The translations under genes were made by a program, and so were the position numbers. Source: JAZNBI01 sp045586995 (GTDB taxonomy: Bacteria; Bacillota; Clostridia; Oscillospirales; CAG-272). Taken from it: 29,613 nucleotides of DNA. The notes under the pieces were generated by a model that saw only the letters and a list, made by a program, of their open reading frames with translations, ran no database searches and was not told the origin of the DNA. Where the stretch lies: the NCBI GenBank assembly GCA_045586995.1, contig JAZNBI010000063.1, positions 1 through 29,613 of the forward strand. Reading direction: 5' to 3'. Numbering within the stretch: the first letter of the stretch is position 1; every line of letters starts with the position of its first letter. Shown here piece by piece: positions 22,211-29,613 of this stretch.

Positions 22211-24736
22211 TTAACGCTGGTACCAATCCTCGCCGACATTAACGTCAACATCAAGCGGTATTGATAATTGTACGGCGTTTTCCATTTCATAGCGAAGAAT
22301 ATCAAGTGCCTGCTCCTCACAGCCGCGTTCTGCCTCGATAAGCAGCTCGTCGTGAACCTGAAGTATCAAACGGGCATCTATCCCGCTTTCCTTTAATTTA
22401 CGGTGAACGTTTATCATGGCAATTTTTATTATATCTGCCGCTGTGCCTTGAATCGGACTGTTCATTGCTACTCTTTCGCCGAAATTTTTCATATTTTTAT
22501 TTTGTCCCGCAAGCTCCGGTATATACCTTCTGCGTCCGAATAAGGTTGTTACAAATCCATCCTTATAGGCGGATTTTACCACTTCCTTTAAATAGGCATC
22601 TACTCCGGGATATCCCGCAAGATAATTTTCTATATATTTTTTCGCCTGCAATCTGGTAGTCCCTATATCTGCCGCCAAGGAGAACTCTCCGATACCGTAT
22701 ACAATACCGAAATTTACCGCCTTAGCTTTCTTTCTGAGCTCGGGTGTAACATCGTCAGGCGAAACTCCAAAAACACTCGAGGCGGTTGCTGTGTGTATAT
22801 CTTCTCCTTCATTAAACGCTTTTATCATATTAGCATCTTTTGAAATATCCGCAAGCAATCTTAGCTCTATCTGCGAATAGTCGGCATCAATAAGCAAATA
22901 GTTTTTGTTTTCGGGAACAAAATATTTTCTCAGACGGCTTCCCATTTCGGTACGTATCGGGATGTTTTGCAGATTCGGCTCGGCAGAAGAAAGCCGTCCT
23001 GTGACAGTTCCGGTCTGCTTAAAGGTAGTATGGATCCTGCCGTCGGCATCCGCCACCTTCAAAAGCCCGTCAACATACGTGCTGCGCAGCTTGGCAACCA
23101 TACGGTACTCAAGAACATCCGCAACGATAGGATGATACGGAACCAATTTCTCAAGAATTTCGGCATTCGTTGAATATCCCGTCTTGGTTTTCTTGGATGC
23201 GGGAAGCATCAGCTTTTCAAAAAGCACCTCGCCCAGCTGCTTCGGAGAATTTATATTGAACTCAAATCCCGCATAGCAGTATATGCGCTCGGTTAAATCC
23301 CTCTCCATTTGAACGAGCTCCTCGCCGTATTTAGAAAGGCCCTCTCTGTCAATCTTGAAGCCGATTTTTTCCATATCAGCCAAAACCGCGGCAAGCGGCA
23401 TTTCTATTTCGTACATCAAGCTTTCCATACCGAAGTCCTTTATCTTAGCCTCTATGACACGATAAAGCTCGTATATATATTGTACAAAAGGCGTTTCTTC
23501 ATTGACCGTTTCGGATAAAAATTGCATCACCAATCGAGAAAGCTCGAAAGACCCCTCCGAAGGGTTAAGCACATAAGCCCCAAGCATTACATCGTGCATA
23601 CAATTTCTGAAATGAACTCCGAATTTTTCGAGCTCCTTATATATCCTTTTACAATCGTAACAAATAAATTTTCTGTCGGATGCAAAAAATTTTTCGGTTT
23701 CTTCGAGTGGAGCGCTCAAACGATACACTGCATCTCCGTCGCATAACGTAAGAACGCCATCTCTTATATCAAGCACTAATATTTTTTCGGAATCGATTTT
23801 CAAAAGATACGGTATGTCGATATCAATTATTTTCAGCGTATCCCGCGAAGATTTTTCGGGATCCGAAAGATTCAACCGCTTGATAAATCCCGAAAATTCA
23901 AGCTCGGTAAAGAGCGAAAGAAGGTCTTTTTTATTCGGTTCTCTGATCGCAATATCGTCAAGAGCCATGATAATTTCGGGAACCTCGTCGAAAATTTTGG
24001 CAAGCTTTTGAGAAAGATATGCGTTTTCTTTTCCGTTTTGCAATTTGGAATTTACAAGAGCTGAAAGCTTGTCACTCGGCAGAGCGTCATACAGACCGTC
24101 CAAAGAACCAAACTCCGAAATCAATTTTATTGCTGTTTTTTCTCCTATACCGGCAACACCGGGAATGTTATCCGATGAATCGCCCATAAGCGCCTTCAAA
24201 TCAACAAATTGCGTCGTTTTGATTCCATATTTTTCGAAAAATTTTGATTCGTCGTATAATATCGTTTCGCTGTTTGTTGCAAGCAAAACAAAGGAATTTT
24301 CCCCAATCAATTGAAGCGAATCTCGGTCACCCGTGAGTATATATGCCTCGCATCCGCTCGATGACGCATCCTTTGCGAGCGTTCCGAGAATATCATCCGC
24401 CTCATACCCCGCTTTTTCCAGCACGGTATATCCCATAAGCTCAATACACCGCTTTGCATACGGAAGCTGAACCGCAAGCTCGTCGGGCATTCCCTTCCTT
24501 CCGGCCTTGTATTGCTCATACATCTCGTGTCGGAACGTCGGAGCTTTTAAATCAAATGCAACGGCACAATAATCCGGACAGAGCTGCTCTGTCTGCTTTA
24601 AAATAATATTTATAAATCCGTATATGGCATTTGTATATAACCCATCACGGTTAGTAAGCAATCTGATACCGTAAAAAGCACGATTCAATATGCTGTTGCC
24701 GTCAATAACCAAAAGCTTTTTTTTACCGTTACTCAT
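22211..24736 (-). CDS. polA: DNA polymerase I
   Basis: PolA performs gap filling, Okazaki-primer removal and repair synthesis. Residues 1 to about 290 form the 5'-3' nuclease (VIDGNSILNRAFYGI, YEADDILGTLA, ILTGDRDSLQLI, LMGDSSDNIPGVAGIGEKTA). The central domain keeps the 3'-5' exonuclease fold, but the first metal motif D-x-E is replaced by VLDIRDG, so proofreading is probably inactive, as in Bacillus and Thermus enzymes. The polymerase has motif A DADYSQIELRLLADI near 615, motif B KAKAVNFGIVYGIGEF near 672 and motif C LQVHDELLIEAE near 794. I use ATG 24736 (841 residues) as start; GTG 24748 in frame would add four residues, and neither has an ideal ribosome site. A consensus promoter lies at 24806-24834. 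Confidence 0.97.
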   Translation of the reverse strand: MSNGKKKLLVIDGNSILNRAFYGIRLLTNRDGLYTNAIYGFINIILKQTEQLCPDYCAVAFDLKAPTFRHEMYEQYKAGRKGMPDELAVQLPYAKRCIELMGYTVLEKAGYEADDILGTLAKDASSSGCEAYILTGDRDSLQLIGENSFVLLATNSETILYDESKFFEKYGIKTTQFVDLKALMGDSSDNIPGVAGIGEKTAIKLISEFGSLDGLYDALPSDKLSALVNSKLQNGKENAYLSQKLAKIFDEVPEIIMALDDIAIREPNKKDLLSLFTELEFSGFIKRLNLSDPEKSSRDTLKIIDIDIPYLLKIDSEKILVLDIRDGVLTLCDGDAVYRLSAPLEETEKFFASDRKFICYDCKRIYKELEKFGVHFRNCMHDVMLGAYVLNPSEGSFELSRLVMQFLSETVNEETPFVQYIYELYRVIEAKIKDFGMESLMYEIEMPLAAVLADMEKIGFKIDREGLSKYGEELVQMERDLTERIYCYAGFEFNINSPKQLGEVLFEKLMLPASKKTKTGYSTNAEILEKLVPYHPIVADVLEYRMVAKLRSTYVDGLLKVADADGRIHTTFKQTGTVTGRLSSAEPNLQNIPIRTEMGSRLRKYFVPENKNYLLIDADYSQIELRLLADISKDANMIKAFNEGEDIHTATASSVFGVSPDDVTPELRKKAKAVNFGIVYGIGEFSLAADIGTTRLQAKKYIENYLAGYPGVDAYLKEVVKSAYKDGFVTTLFGRRRYIPELAGQNKNMKNFGERVAMNSPIQGTAADIIKIAMINVHRKLKESGIDARLILQVHDELLIEAERGCEEQALDILRYEMENAVQLSIPLDVDVNVGEDWYQR

Positions 24737-24805
24737 TATTACGACCACGCCTTCGTTCTACGAAAACTTCCTTTCCGATTTTTTGCTTTGCAAAAATATA
24801 TGATT

Positions 24806-24834
24806 AGTATATCATCACCTTCGCCCTTTGTCAA
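24806..24834 (-). promoter_or_regulatory. SigA promoter for polA-malQ
   Basis: On the minus strand TTGACA (24829-24834), 17 bp, TATACT (24806-24811). A small leader hairpin TTTTTGC/GCAAAAA follows near 24778-24795. Confidence 0.82.
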
Positions 24835-24867
24835 CAAACACAAATAAAACTTTCGTCATCCAATAAA

Positions 24868-24945
24868 AAGAAAAAGCCCGATTATTGCCTTTGCACAAGT
24901 GCGTTAAAAACAAACTTGTGCAAATTTGCAGTCGGGGCTTTTTCC
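24868..24945 (-). terminator. Terminator of the galE-glmM unit
   Basis: Outer arms AAAAAGCCCGA (24871-24881) and TCGGGGCTTTTT (24932-24943) pair with one bulge. Inside is a second 10-bp stem TTGCACAAGT/ACTTGTGCAA (24891-24900 with 24914-24923). On the minus strand it ends in a T-rich run. It separates glmM from polA. Confidence 0.88.
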
Positions 24946-24953
24946 TTAAATTT

Positions 24954-26324
24954 TTATATCATATAATGCTTGGATTTTAAAAGCTCTATAACCTGATTTA
25001 TATATTTATTGCAAATATCCTTGTCCTTCGCCTCTACCATAACGCGAACGACGGGCTCAGTACCGCTTTTTCTGATAAGTATACGTCCCTCTTTGCCTAA
25101 CTCTGCATTGATCTTCTCGGATTTTGCAAGTACATCTGGGTCGTTCATAACCGCGATCTTATCAAGAACCTTAACGTTGACCATAACCTGAGGATATATC
25201 ACAACGGCACTGCAAAGCTTGCTCAACGGAAGCTTTTCTTCAAGCATAGTTTCCATAATCATTATAGATGTGAGAATTCCGTCACCCGTTGTCGCGTATT
25301 TACTTAAAATAATATGTCCCGATTGTTCGCCGCCAAGGCAATTTCCGGTTTTTGTCATGTTTTCGTAAACGTACTTATCTCCGACATCGGTTGCTACATA
25401 AGAAATTCCCGCCTTGTCAAATGCGCGATATAAGCCGATATTCGACATAACGGTCGTCACAACGGTATTATTTTTAAGCGAGCCCTCTTTCTTTAAGCCC
25501 ATTCCCAAAATATACAGTATCGAGTCGCCGTTGACCTCATTTCCGTTTTCATCGACGGCAATGCATCTGTCTGCGTCACCATCATATGCAAATCCTATGT
25601 CAAGCGCATTTTCTTTAACAAATTTCTTCAGCACCTCTATATGAGTCGAGCCCGCGTCCTTATTAATATTCAAACCGTTCGGCTCGGCATTGATGACGTA
25701 GGTCTTTGCTCCGAGCGCATCGAAAACACTCTTTGCAATCATCCACGCGCTGCCGTTAGCGCAATCGAGTCCTACCTTTATATCTTTATATGAGTGCGAT
25801 GCGAGAGAAATAAGGTATCCTACATAACGGTTTCGTCCGGCAACGTAGTCTATGCTTCGGCCTATAAACTGACCGAGCGCCATAGGAATGTCATCACCCT
25901 CAATACCAAACTCGGAAATATTACCGTCGATATAGTTTTCAATCTTTAATATCGTTTCCTCGTCCATCTTCTCGCCAAAACCGTTGATAAGCTTAATACC
26001 GTTATCAAAATACGGGTTGTGGCTTGCGGAAATCATAACTCCGCAATCGAAATTTTCCTGGCGAACTACGAATGAAACGCTCGGCGTTGTCGTGACGTGA
26101 AGCAAATATGCATCGGCTCCCGACGCCGTCAAGCCCGCTGCTATGGCGTATTCGAACATATAGCTCGAACGTCTTGTATCCTTTCCTATGGCAATGCTTG
26201 CGCTCTTTTTGCAGCGTTGACCGTAATACCATCCTAAAAATCTACCGATTTTATAGGCGTGGTCTGCCGTAAGCTGCTTGTTTGCTTCTCCTCTGAATCC
26301 GTCTGTTCCAAAATACTTTCCCAT
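24954..26324 (-). CDS. glmM: Phosphoglucosamine mutase
   Basis: GlmM converts glucosamine-6-phosphate to glucosamine-1-phosphate for UDP-GlcNAc and peptidoglycan synthesis. The 456-residue alpha-D-phosphohexomutase starts MGKYFGTDGFRGEANKQLTA, typical of GlmM. It has the active-site phosphoserine loop GVMISASHNPYFDNGIKL near residue 100, the magnesium loop FAYDGDADRCIAVDE near 250, the sugar-binding GGEQSGHII near 335 and the phosphate-binding RKSGTEPVVRVMVEA near 425. The start follows AGAGAGGGAAATAA. It is 50 bp downstream of galE and probably in the same transcript. A general phosphoglucomutase is less likely because of the GTDGFRG N-terminus and the GGEQSGH loop. Confidence 0.95.
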   Translation of the reverse strand: MGKYFGTDGFRGEANKQLTADHAYKIGRFLGWYYGQRCKKSASIAIGKDTRRSSYMFEYAIAAGLTASGADAYLLHVTTTPSVSFVVRQENFDCGVMISASHNPYFDNGIKLINGFGEKMDEETILKIENYIDGNISEFGIEGDDIPMALGQFIGRSIDYVAGRNRYVGYLISLASHSYKDIKVGLDCANGSAWMIAKSVFDALGAKTYVINAEPNGLNINKDAGSTHIEVLKKFVKENALDIGFAYDGDADRCIAVDENGNEVNGDSILYILGMGLKKEGSLKNNTVVTTVMSNIGLYRAFDKAGISYVATDVGDKYVYENMTKTGNCLGGEQSGHIILSKYATTGDGILTSIMIMETMLEEKLPLSKLCSAVVIYPQVMVNVKVLDKIAVMNDPDVLAKSEKINAELGKEGRILIRKSGTEPVVRVMVEAKDKDICNKYINQVIELLKSKHYMI

Positions 26325-26374
26325 TTATTTCCCTCTCTCCGTATTGATTAAATTAATATATAAACTGCATAAAC

Positions 26375-27391
26375 TTAATCGACATATCCTTGAGGGTTAG
26401 TGCTCTGCCATCTCCACGTATCAGCGCACATATCCTCCAAGGTCTTCTCGGCTCTCCAAGAAAGGATCTTCTCGGCCTTTTCGGGGTGAGCGTATATACT
26501 TGCTATATCGCCCGGACGTCTGTCGGCAATTATATACGGTATCTTTATACCGTTTACCTTCTCAAATGCCTTTACCATATCAAGAACACTGTATCCTACG
26601 CCCGTACCGAGATTGAAAATCTCAGTACCTTTATGGCAAAGACAGTATTTCAACGCAGCCACGTGGCCTTTTGCAAGGTCAACCACGTGAATATAATCAC
26701 GCACGCCTGTTCCGTCGTGCGTCGGATAGTCATTTCCAAAAACCGAAAGCTTTTCAAGCTTTCCTACGGCAACCTGTGAAATATACGGCATAAGATTGTT
26801 TGGAATTCCGTTTGGCATCTCGCCTATAAGACCGCTTTTATGAGCGCCTACTGGATTGAAATATCTTAACAATACCGCCGAAAGCGTTGAATCGGCAACA
26901 CAAGCATCCGAAATGATTTGTTCTATCATATGCTTTGTCCAACCGTAAGGGTTAGTGCAAACGCCTTTTTGAGTTTTCTCGCTGACGGGAACGGCATCGG
27001 GAGTACCGTATACCGTTGCCGACGAACTGAAAATAATATTGGAACAATTATATTTTTCCATCGTTTCGAGCAATGTAAACGTAGTATCCAGATTATTTCT
27101 GTAATATTTCAACGGAATCCTTACAGATTCTCCAACCGATTTAAGTCCCGCAAAATGTATAACTGCACCTATTTCATTCTCCGCAAAAATTTTATCAAGC
27201 GCCTCGGCGTCGGCAACATCTGCATTGTAGCTTTTGATTTTCCTATCGGATATTTTTTCCAAGCGCTTAATGACCAACGGTGAACTGTTTGTAAAATTAT
27301 CAACGATGATAATATCATATCCGGCGTCAATCAGCTCAAGCGCTGTATGCGAGCCAATATAGCCCGCGCCGCCGGTAAGTAGAATCTTCAT
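26375..27391 (-). CDS. galE: UDP-glucose 4-epimerase
   Basis: GalE interconverts UDP-glucose and UDP-galactose using bound NAD. The 338-residue SDR protein opens with the Rossmann motif MKILLTGGAGYIGSHTALEL. It has IIFSSSATVYGTPDA with the catalytic Ser/Thr, NPYGWTKHMIEQ (Tyr and Lys of the Y-x3-K pair near residue 149), LLRYFNPVGAHKSGLIGEMP, DYIHVVDLAKGHVAAL and FNLGTGVGYSVLDMV. The length is standard. The start follows GAGGTAACTTGAT, and a promoter lies about 40 bp upstream. Together with galM and the nucleotidyltransferase elsewhere in the window it supports a galactose/UDP-sugar route; cotranscription with glmM suggests a role in wall precursors as well. Confidence 0.97.
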   Translation of the reverse strand: MKILLTGGAGYIGSHTALELIDAGYDIIIVDNFTNSSPLVIKRLEKISDRKIKSYNADVADAEALDKIFAENEIGAVIHFAGLKSVGESVRIPLKYYRNNLDTTFTLLETMEKYNCSNIIFSSSATVYGTPDAVPVSEKTQKGVCTNPYGWTKHMIEQIISDACVADSTLSAVLLRYFNPVGAHKSGLIGEMPNGIPNNLMPYISQVAVGKLEKLSVFGNDYPTHDGTGVRDYIHVVDLAKGHVAALKYCLCHKGTEIFNLGTGVGYSVLDMVKAFEKVNGIKIPYIIADRRPGDIASIYAHPEKAEKILSWRAEKTLEDMCADTWRWQSTNPQGYVD

Positions 27392-27428
27392 ATCAAGTTA
27401 CCTCATATTATTCTATTTGTATTTTTAT

Positions 27429-27457
27429 ATTTTATCACAAAATATTACCGATATCAA
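27429..27457 (-). promoter_or_regulatory. SigA promoter for galE-glmM
   Basis: On the minus strand TTGATA (27452-27457), 17 bp, TAAAAT (27429-27434), about 40 bp upstream of the galE start. Confidence 0.65.
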
Positions 27458-27688
27458 TAGGTTAAATATTTTATTTTTTATTTTTTATGTCAAATTGCAC
27501 AAAATCAACATCAAATTGACAATCTGATTCATCAAATGACTTTTTATTGATTGCATCGACAAAATTCCAATTTCTGCATAAACAAAAATCAATGATATTA
27601 TTTTAAATCAACTATACTTTGTATTTTTGCGGCAGATTTACAAGAAATCGACAAACTTTTTTTGTTCAAAATGACTTTATTTTTTGCA
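27458..27688. other. AT-rich intergenic stretch between divergent galE and nrdG
   Basis: The galE-nrdG gap spans 360 bp and holds no credible gene or terminator. Besides the two promoters it contains an imperfect direct repeat of about 28 bp (27532-27560 and 27666-27693, sharing TCAAATGACTTT and TTGCAT-GAC). The second copy overlaps the nrdG -35. No clear NrdR-type box is present here. Confidence 0.5.
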
Positions 27689-27716
27689 TTGACTTAGGAC
27701 AATATAAATGTATAAT
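27689..27716 (+). promoter_or_regulatory. SigA promoter for nrdG
   Basis: TTGACT (27689-27694), 16 bp, perfect TATAAT (27711-27716). Confidence 0.72.
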
Positions 27717-27751
27717 TAATACTGTATTAATTTTGAACCGCGGAGGGTAAA

Positions 27752-28447
27752 ATGCGTATTGACGGACTTCAAAAACTAACTCTGCTCGATTTTCCCGAGC
27801 GTACGGCGTGCACGGTTTTTTCGGGCGGCTGTAATTTCAGATGCCCATTTTGCCACAACGCGTCTTTAGTGACTAATGTTCAAAGATGCCCGAATTTTTC
27901 CGAAGATGAGGTGCTCTCGTTTTTAAAAAGGCGAAAGGGCTTGATCGACGGTGTGTGCTTCACAGGAGGCGAGCCGCTTCTTCAAAGCGATATCGGTGAT
28001 TTTATGAAAAAGGTTCGCGATATGGGCTATGCAGTAAAGCTGGACACAAACGGAAGCTTTCCCGAGCGTTTTATTGCTTTGGTCGAGAACAAGCTGGTCG
28101 ATTATGTCGCAATGGATATTAAAAATTCGCCGAATAAATACACCAAAACCGTAGGGATTGAAAATCTTAATATTGACAATATATGCAAGAGCGTTGAATT
28201 CCTCAAAAAGAATACTGTGGATTATGAATTCAGAACCACGGTTGTCAAAAATATTCACACATTAGAGGATATCGTAGATATCGGAAAATGGATTTCGGGC
28301 GCGAAAGCGTATTTTCTTCAAAGCTATAAAAATTCGGGAGATGTCATTGACAGCACGGGGCTTGAAAGCTTTAATCCCGAGGAAATGCGGCTGATGCTGG
28401 ACAGTATATTGCAGTATGTTCCTTCCGCACAGCTTCGCGGCGTATAA
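27752..28447 (+). CDS. nrdG: Anaerobic ribonucleoside-triphosphate reductase activating protein
   Basis: This radical-SAM activase installs the glycyl radical in NrdD under anaerobiosis. The 231-residue protein begins MRIDGLQKLTLLDFPERTAC and holds the iron-sulfur motif CNFRCPFC (C-x3-C-x2-C) near residue 27-34, then FTGGEPLLQ for SAM binding and KLDTNGS. This is the longer activase type (about 230 residues, annotated NrdG2 in TIGRFAM terms) rather than the 155-residue E. coli type. The start follows GCGGAGGGTAAA. It lies directly upstream of nrdD on the same strand, but nrdD has its own strong promoter, so the pair can be expressed separately. A pyruvate formate-lyase activase is the main alternative, but its position next to nrdD argues against that. 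Confidence 0.92.
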   Translation: MRIDGLQKLTLLDFPERTACTVFSGGCNFRCPFCHNASLVTNVQRCPNFSEDEVLSFLKRRKGLIDGVCFTGGEPLLQSDIGDFMKKVRDMGYAVKLDTNGSFPERFIALVENKLVDYVAMDIKNSPNKYTKTVGIENLNIDNICKSVEFLKKNTVDYEFRTTVVKNIHTLEDIVDIGKWISGAKAYFLQSYKNSGDVIDSTGLESFNPEEMRLMLDSILQYVPSAQLRGV

Positions 28448-28472
28448 ACAACCCATTGCGATTATTTTTTCA

Positions 28473-28498
28473 AAAAAACACAATATATTGTGTTTTTT
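28473..28498. promoter_or_regulatory. NrdR box upstream of nrdD
   Basis: ACACAATATATTGTGT (28478-28493) matches the known NrdR box pattern ACACWATATATWGTGT exactly and is extended by A/T arms to a 26-bp perfect palindrome. It ends a few bases before the nrdD -35, where the NrdR repressor would block polymerase. A weaker second site, TGTTATAATAACA (28522-28534), overlaps the -10 about four helical turns downstream. The A/T arms could also help terminate nrdG transcripts. Confidence 0.85.
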
Positions 28499-28501
28499 CT
28501 A

Positions 28502-28530
28502 TTGACAAACAAAAAACGCAGTGTTATAAT
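28502..28530 (+). promoter_or_regulatory. Consensus SigA promoter for nrdD
   Basis: Perfect TTGACA (28502-28507), 17 bp, perfect TATAAT (28525-28530). A fully consensus promoter beside an NrdR box implies strong but repressible expression. Confidence 0.92.
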
Positions 28531-28602
28531 AACAGTGTCAGCTCTCAAAAAACGAAAAATTATCAGCGTTTAAATAAATGTTAAAAAATGAAAGGAACTA
28601 CT

Positions 28603-29613
28603 ATGTACAAAGTCAGAAAAAGAGACGGAAAAACCGTAGATTTCAGCTTATCCAAAATCAGCGATGCAATTACACTCGCATTTGAGGCGTGTGAAAAACA
28701 GTTCAATCCCGATTTGATCGATTTTATCGCTCTTAAGGTCACCGCAAACTTTGAGCCGAAGATAGAAGACTCGGTTATAGGCGTCGAAGATATCCAGGAC
28801 AGCGTTGAAACCGTACTCGGCGAAGCAGGATATGCCGATGTAGCAAAAGCTTATATTTTATACCGCAGACAACGCGAAAAGCTCCGTAATATGAAATCCA
28901 CCATCCTTGACTACAAGGAGGTCGTCGATAAATACGTTAAAGAAATAGACTGGCGTGTTAAGGAAAATTCAACGGTTACGTATTCGGTAGGAGGTCTTAT
29001 TCTCAGCAACTCGGGTGCTATCACAGCAAACTATTGGTTGTCCGAGATTTATGATGACGAAATTGCAAACGCCCACAGAAACGCCGACATACACGTTCAC
29101 GACCTTTCTATGCTCACCGGATATTGTGCCGGCTGGTCGCTTAAGCAGCTTATTCAAGAGGGTCTTGGAGGAATTCCGGGCAAGATAACCTCATCTCCCG
29201 CAAGCCACCTTGCAACACTTTGCAACCAAATGGTAAACTTCCTCGGAATCATGCAGAACGAATGGGCCGGCGCGCAGGCATTTTCTTCGTTTGATACCTA
29301 CCTTGCTCCCTTCGTAAAGGTGGACAACCTTTCTTATAGTCAGGTCAAAAAATGTATCGAATCCTTTATTTACGGCGTAAATACTCCCTCTCGTTGGGGA
29401 ACACAAGCGCCCTTCTCAAATATTACACTTGACTGGACAGTGCCCAATGACCTTGCAGAGCTTAACGCTATCGTAGGCGGCAAGGAAATGGACTTTAAGT
29501 ACAAGGATTGTAAAAAAGAAATGGATATGGTAAACAAGGCGTTTATCGAAACCATGATCGAGGGTGATGCAAACGGCAGAGGATTCCAATATCCGATCCC
29601 GACGTATTCAATT
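28603..29613 (+). CDS. nrdD: Anaerobic ribonucleoside-triphosphate reductase, N-terminal part (cut by window end)
   Basis: NrdD is the class III ribonucleotide reductase that makes dNTPs from NTPs anaerobically. The frame is open for 337 codons from ATG 28603 to the right edge, about half of the family length. Residues 1 to about 90 are an ATP-cone (YKVRKRDGKTVDFSLSKISD, EDIQDSVETVLGEAGYADVA), the allosteric nucleotide-binding domain. The catalytic part follows with NSTVTYSVGGLILSNSGAIT, ADIHVHDLSMLTGYCAGWSL and VNTPSRWGTQAPFSNITLDW, typical of NrdD. The glycyl-radical and zinc-binding C-terminus lies outside the window. The start follows GAAAGGAACTACT. It is regulated by the NrdR box and promoter immediately upstream, and activated by the adjacent nrdG product. 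Confidence 0.96.
   Translation, partial: MYKVRKRDGKTVDFSLSKISDAITLAFEACEKQFNPDLIDFIALKVTANFEPKIEDSVIGVEDIQDSVETVLGEAGYADVAKAYILYRRQREKLRNMKSTILDYKEVVDKYVKEIDWRVKENSTVTYSVGGLILSNSGAITANYWLSEIYDDEIANAHRNADIHVHDLSMLTGYCAGWSLKQLIQEGLGGIPGKITSSPASHLATLCNQMVNFLGIMQNEWAGAQAFSSFDTYLAPFVKVDNLSYSQVKKCIESFIYGVNTPSRWGTQAPFSNITLDWTVPNDLAELNAIVGGKEMDFKYKDCKKEMDMVNKAFIETMIEGDANGRGFQYPIPTYSI

Noticed and set aside
27458..27688. Hidden small gene or riboswitch in the galE-nrdG spacer
   Set aside because: No start codon with a ribosome site leads to a frame of useful length, and no GC-rich stems of a riboswitch are present.
28473..28498. 26-bp palindrome purely as the nrdG terminator
   Set aside because: The core matches the NrdR box exactly and abuts a consensus promoter. 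The stem is almost all A/T, so it would be a weak terminator at best.
1..29613. CRISPR array, tRNA or rRNA genes, prophage or conjugation genes
   Set aside because: No regularly spaced repeats, no tRNA cloverleaf with CCA or TTCGA arms, and no rRNA or phage motifs were recognised on either strand.

Overview
The window looks like chromosome from a low-GC anaerobic member of the Clostridia, probably an uncultured gut-type Oscillospirales or Christensenellales relative. The evidence is the sporulation sigma factor SigG, the paired GlgC/GlgD glycogen enzymes typical of Firmicutes, the oxygen-sensitive class III ribonucleotide reductase with its radical-SAM activase, and consensus SigA promoters and strong GGAGG ribosome sites in front of most genes. 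No rRNA, tRNA, CRISPR array or phage gene was found. The genus assignment is inference.

Layout. 1-1187 (minus): start of a secreted protein with tandem beta-sandwich-like repeats, cut by the window edge. 1451-3436 (minus): galM with a sugar-1-phosphate nucleotidyltransferase, probably one operon. 3530-6657 (plus): a Crp/Fnr-type regulator followed by a lipoprotein, permease and ATPase of a sulfonate/nitrate/taurine-type ABC importer, with a 22-bp palindrome in the leader. 6847-9652 (minus): sigG, rplS with a structured leader, and a lipid-linked-sugar flippase. 9840-14173 (minus): the glycogen operon glgB-glgC-glgD, transcribed in that order. 14374-16103 (minus): a THUMP-type RNA methyltransferase and a GNAT acetyltransferase. 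16280-18130 (plus): a lone pre-ATP-grasp-like protein and a MurE-family ligase, followed by glyA on its own promoter.

19556-20728 is a small accessory island. It is bounded by a perfect 17-bp inverted repeat that includes a TA at each outer end. Inside are a small double zinc-ribbon protein, a cluster of GC-rich palindromes and a DUF559 (VSR-like) endonuclease whose last codons lie inside one of the palindromes. This is the most unusual part of the window. Beyond it (minus strand) are polA-malQ and galE-glmM, each behind a recognisable promoter; a strong terminator separates the two units. At the right end (plus) are nrdG and the start of nrdD, with a perfect NrdR-type box directly upstream of a consensus nrdD promoter.

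How the genes work together. Several units converge on hexose-1-phosphate chemistry: galM, the nucleotidyltransferase and galE (galactose and UDP-sugars), glgB/C/D and malQ (glycogen synthesis and remodelling), and glmM plus the MurE-like ligase and flippase (cell-wall precursors). Housekeeping functions (polA, rplS, glyA, nrdDG) are interspersed. Best candidates for something undescribed: the inverted-repeat island with DUF559, the single-domain ATP-grasp relative beside the MurE paralogue, the hairpin between Shine-Dalgarno and start codon of the Crp-like regulator, and the apparently out-of-frame start of glgC.
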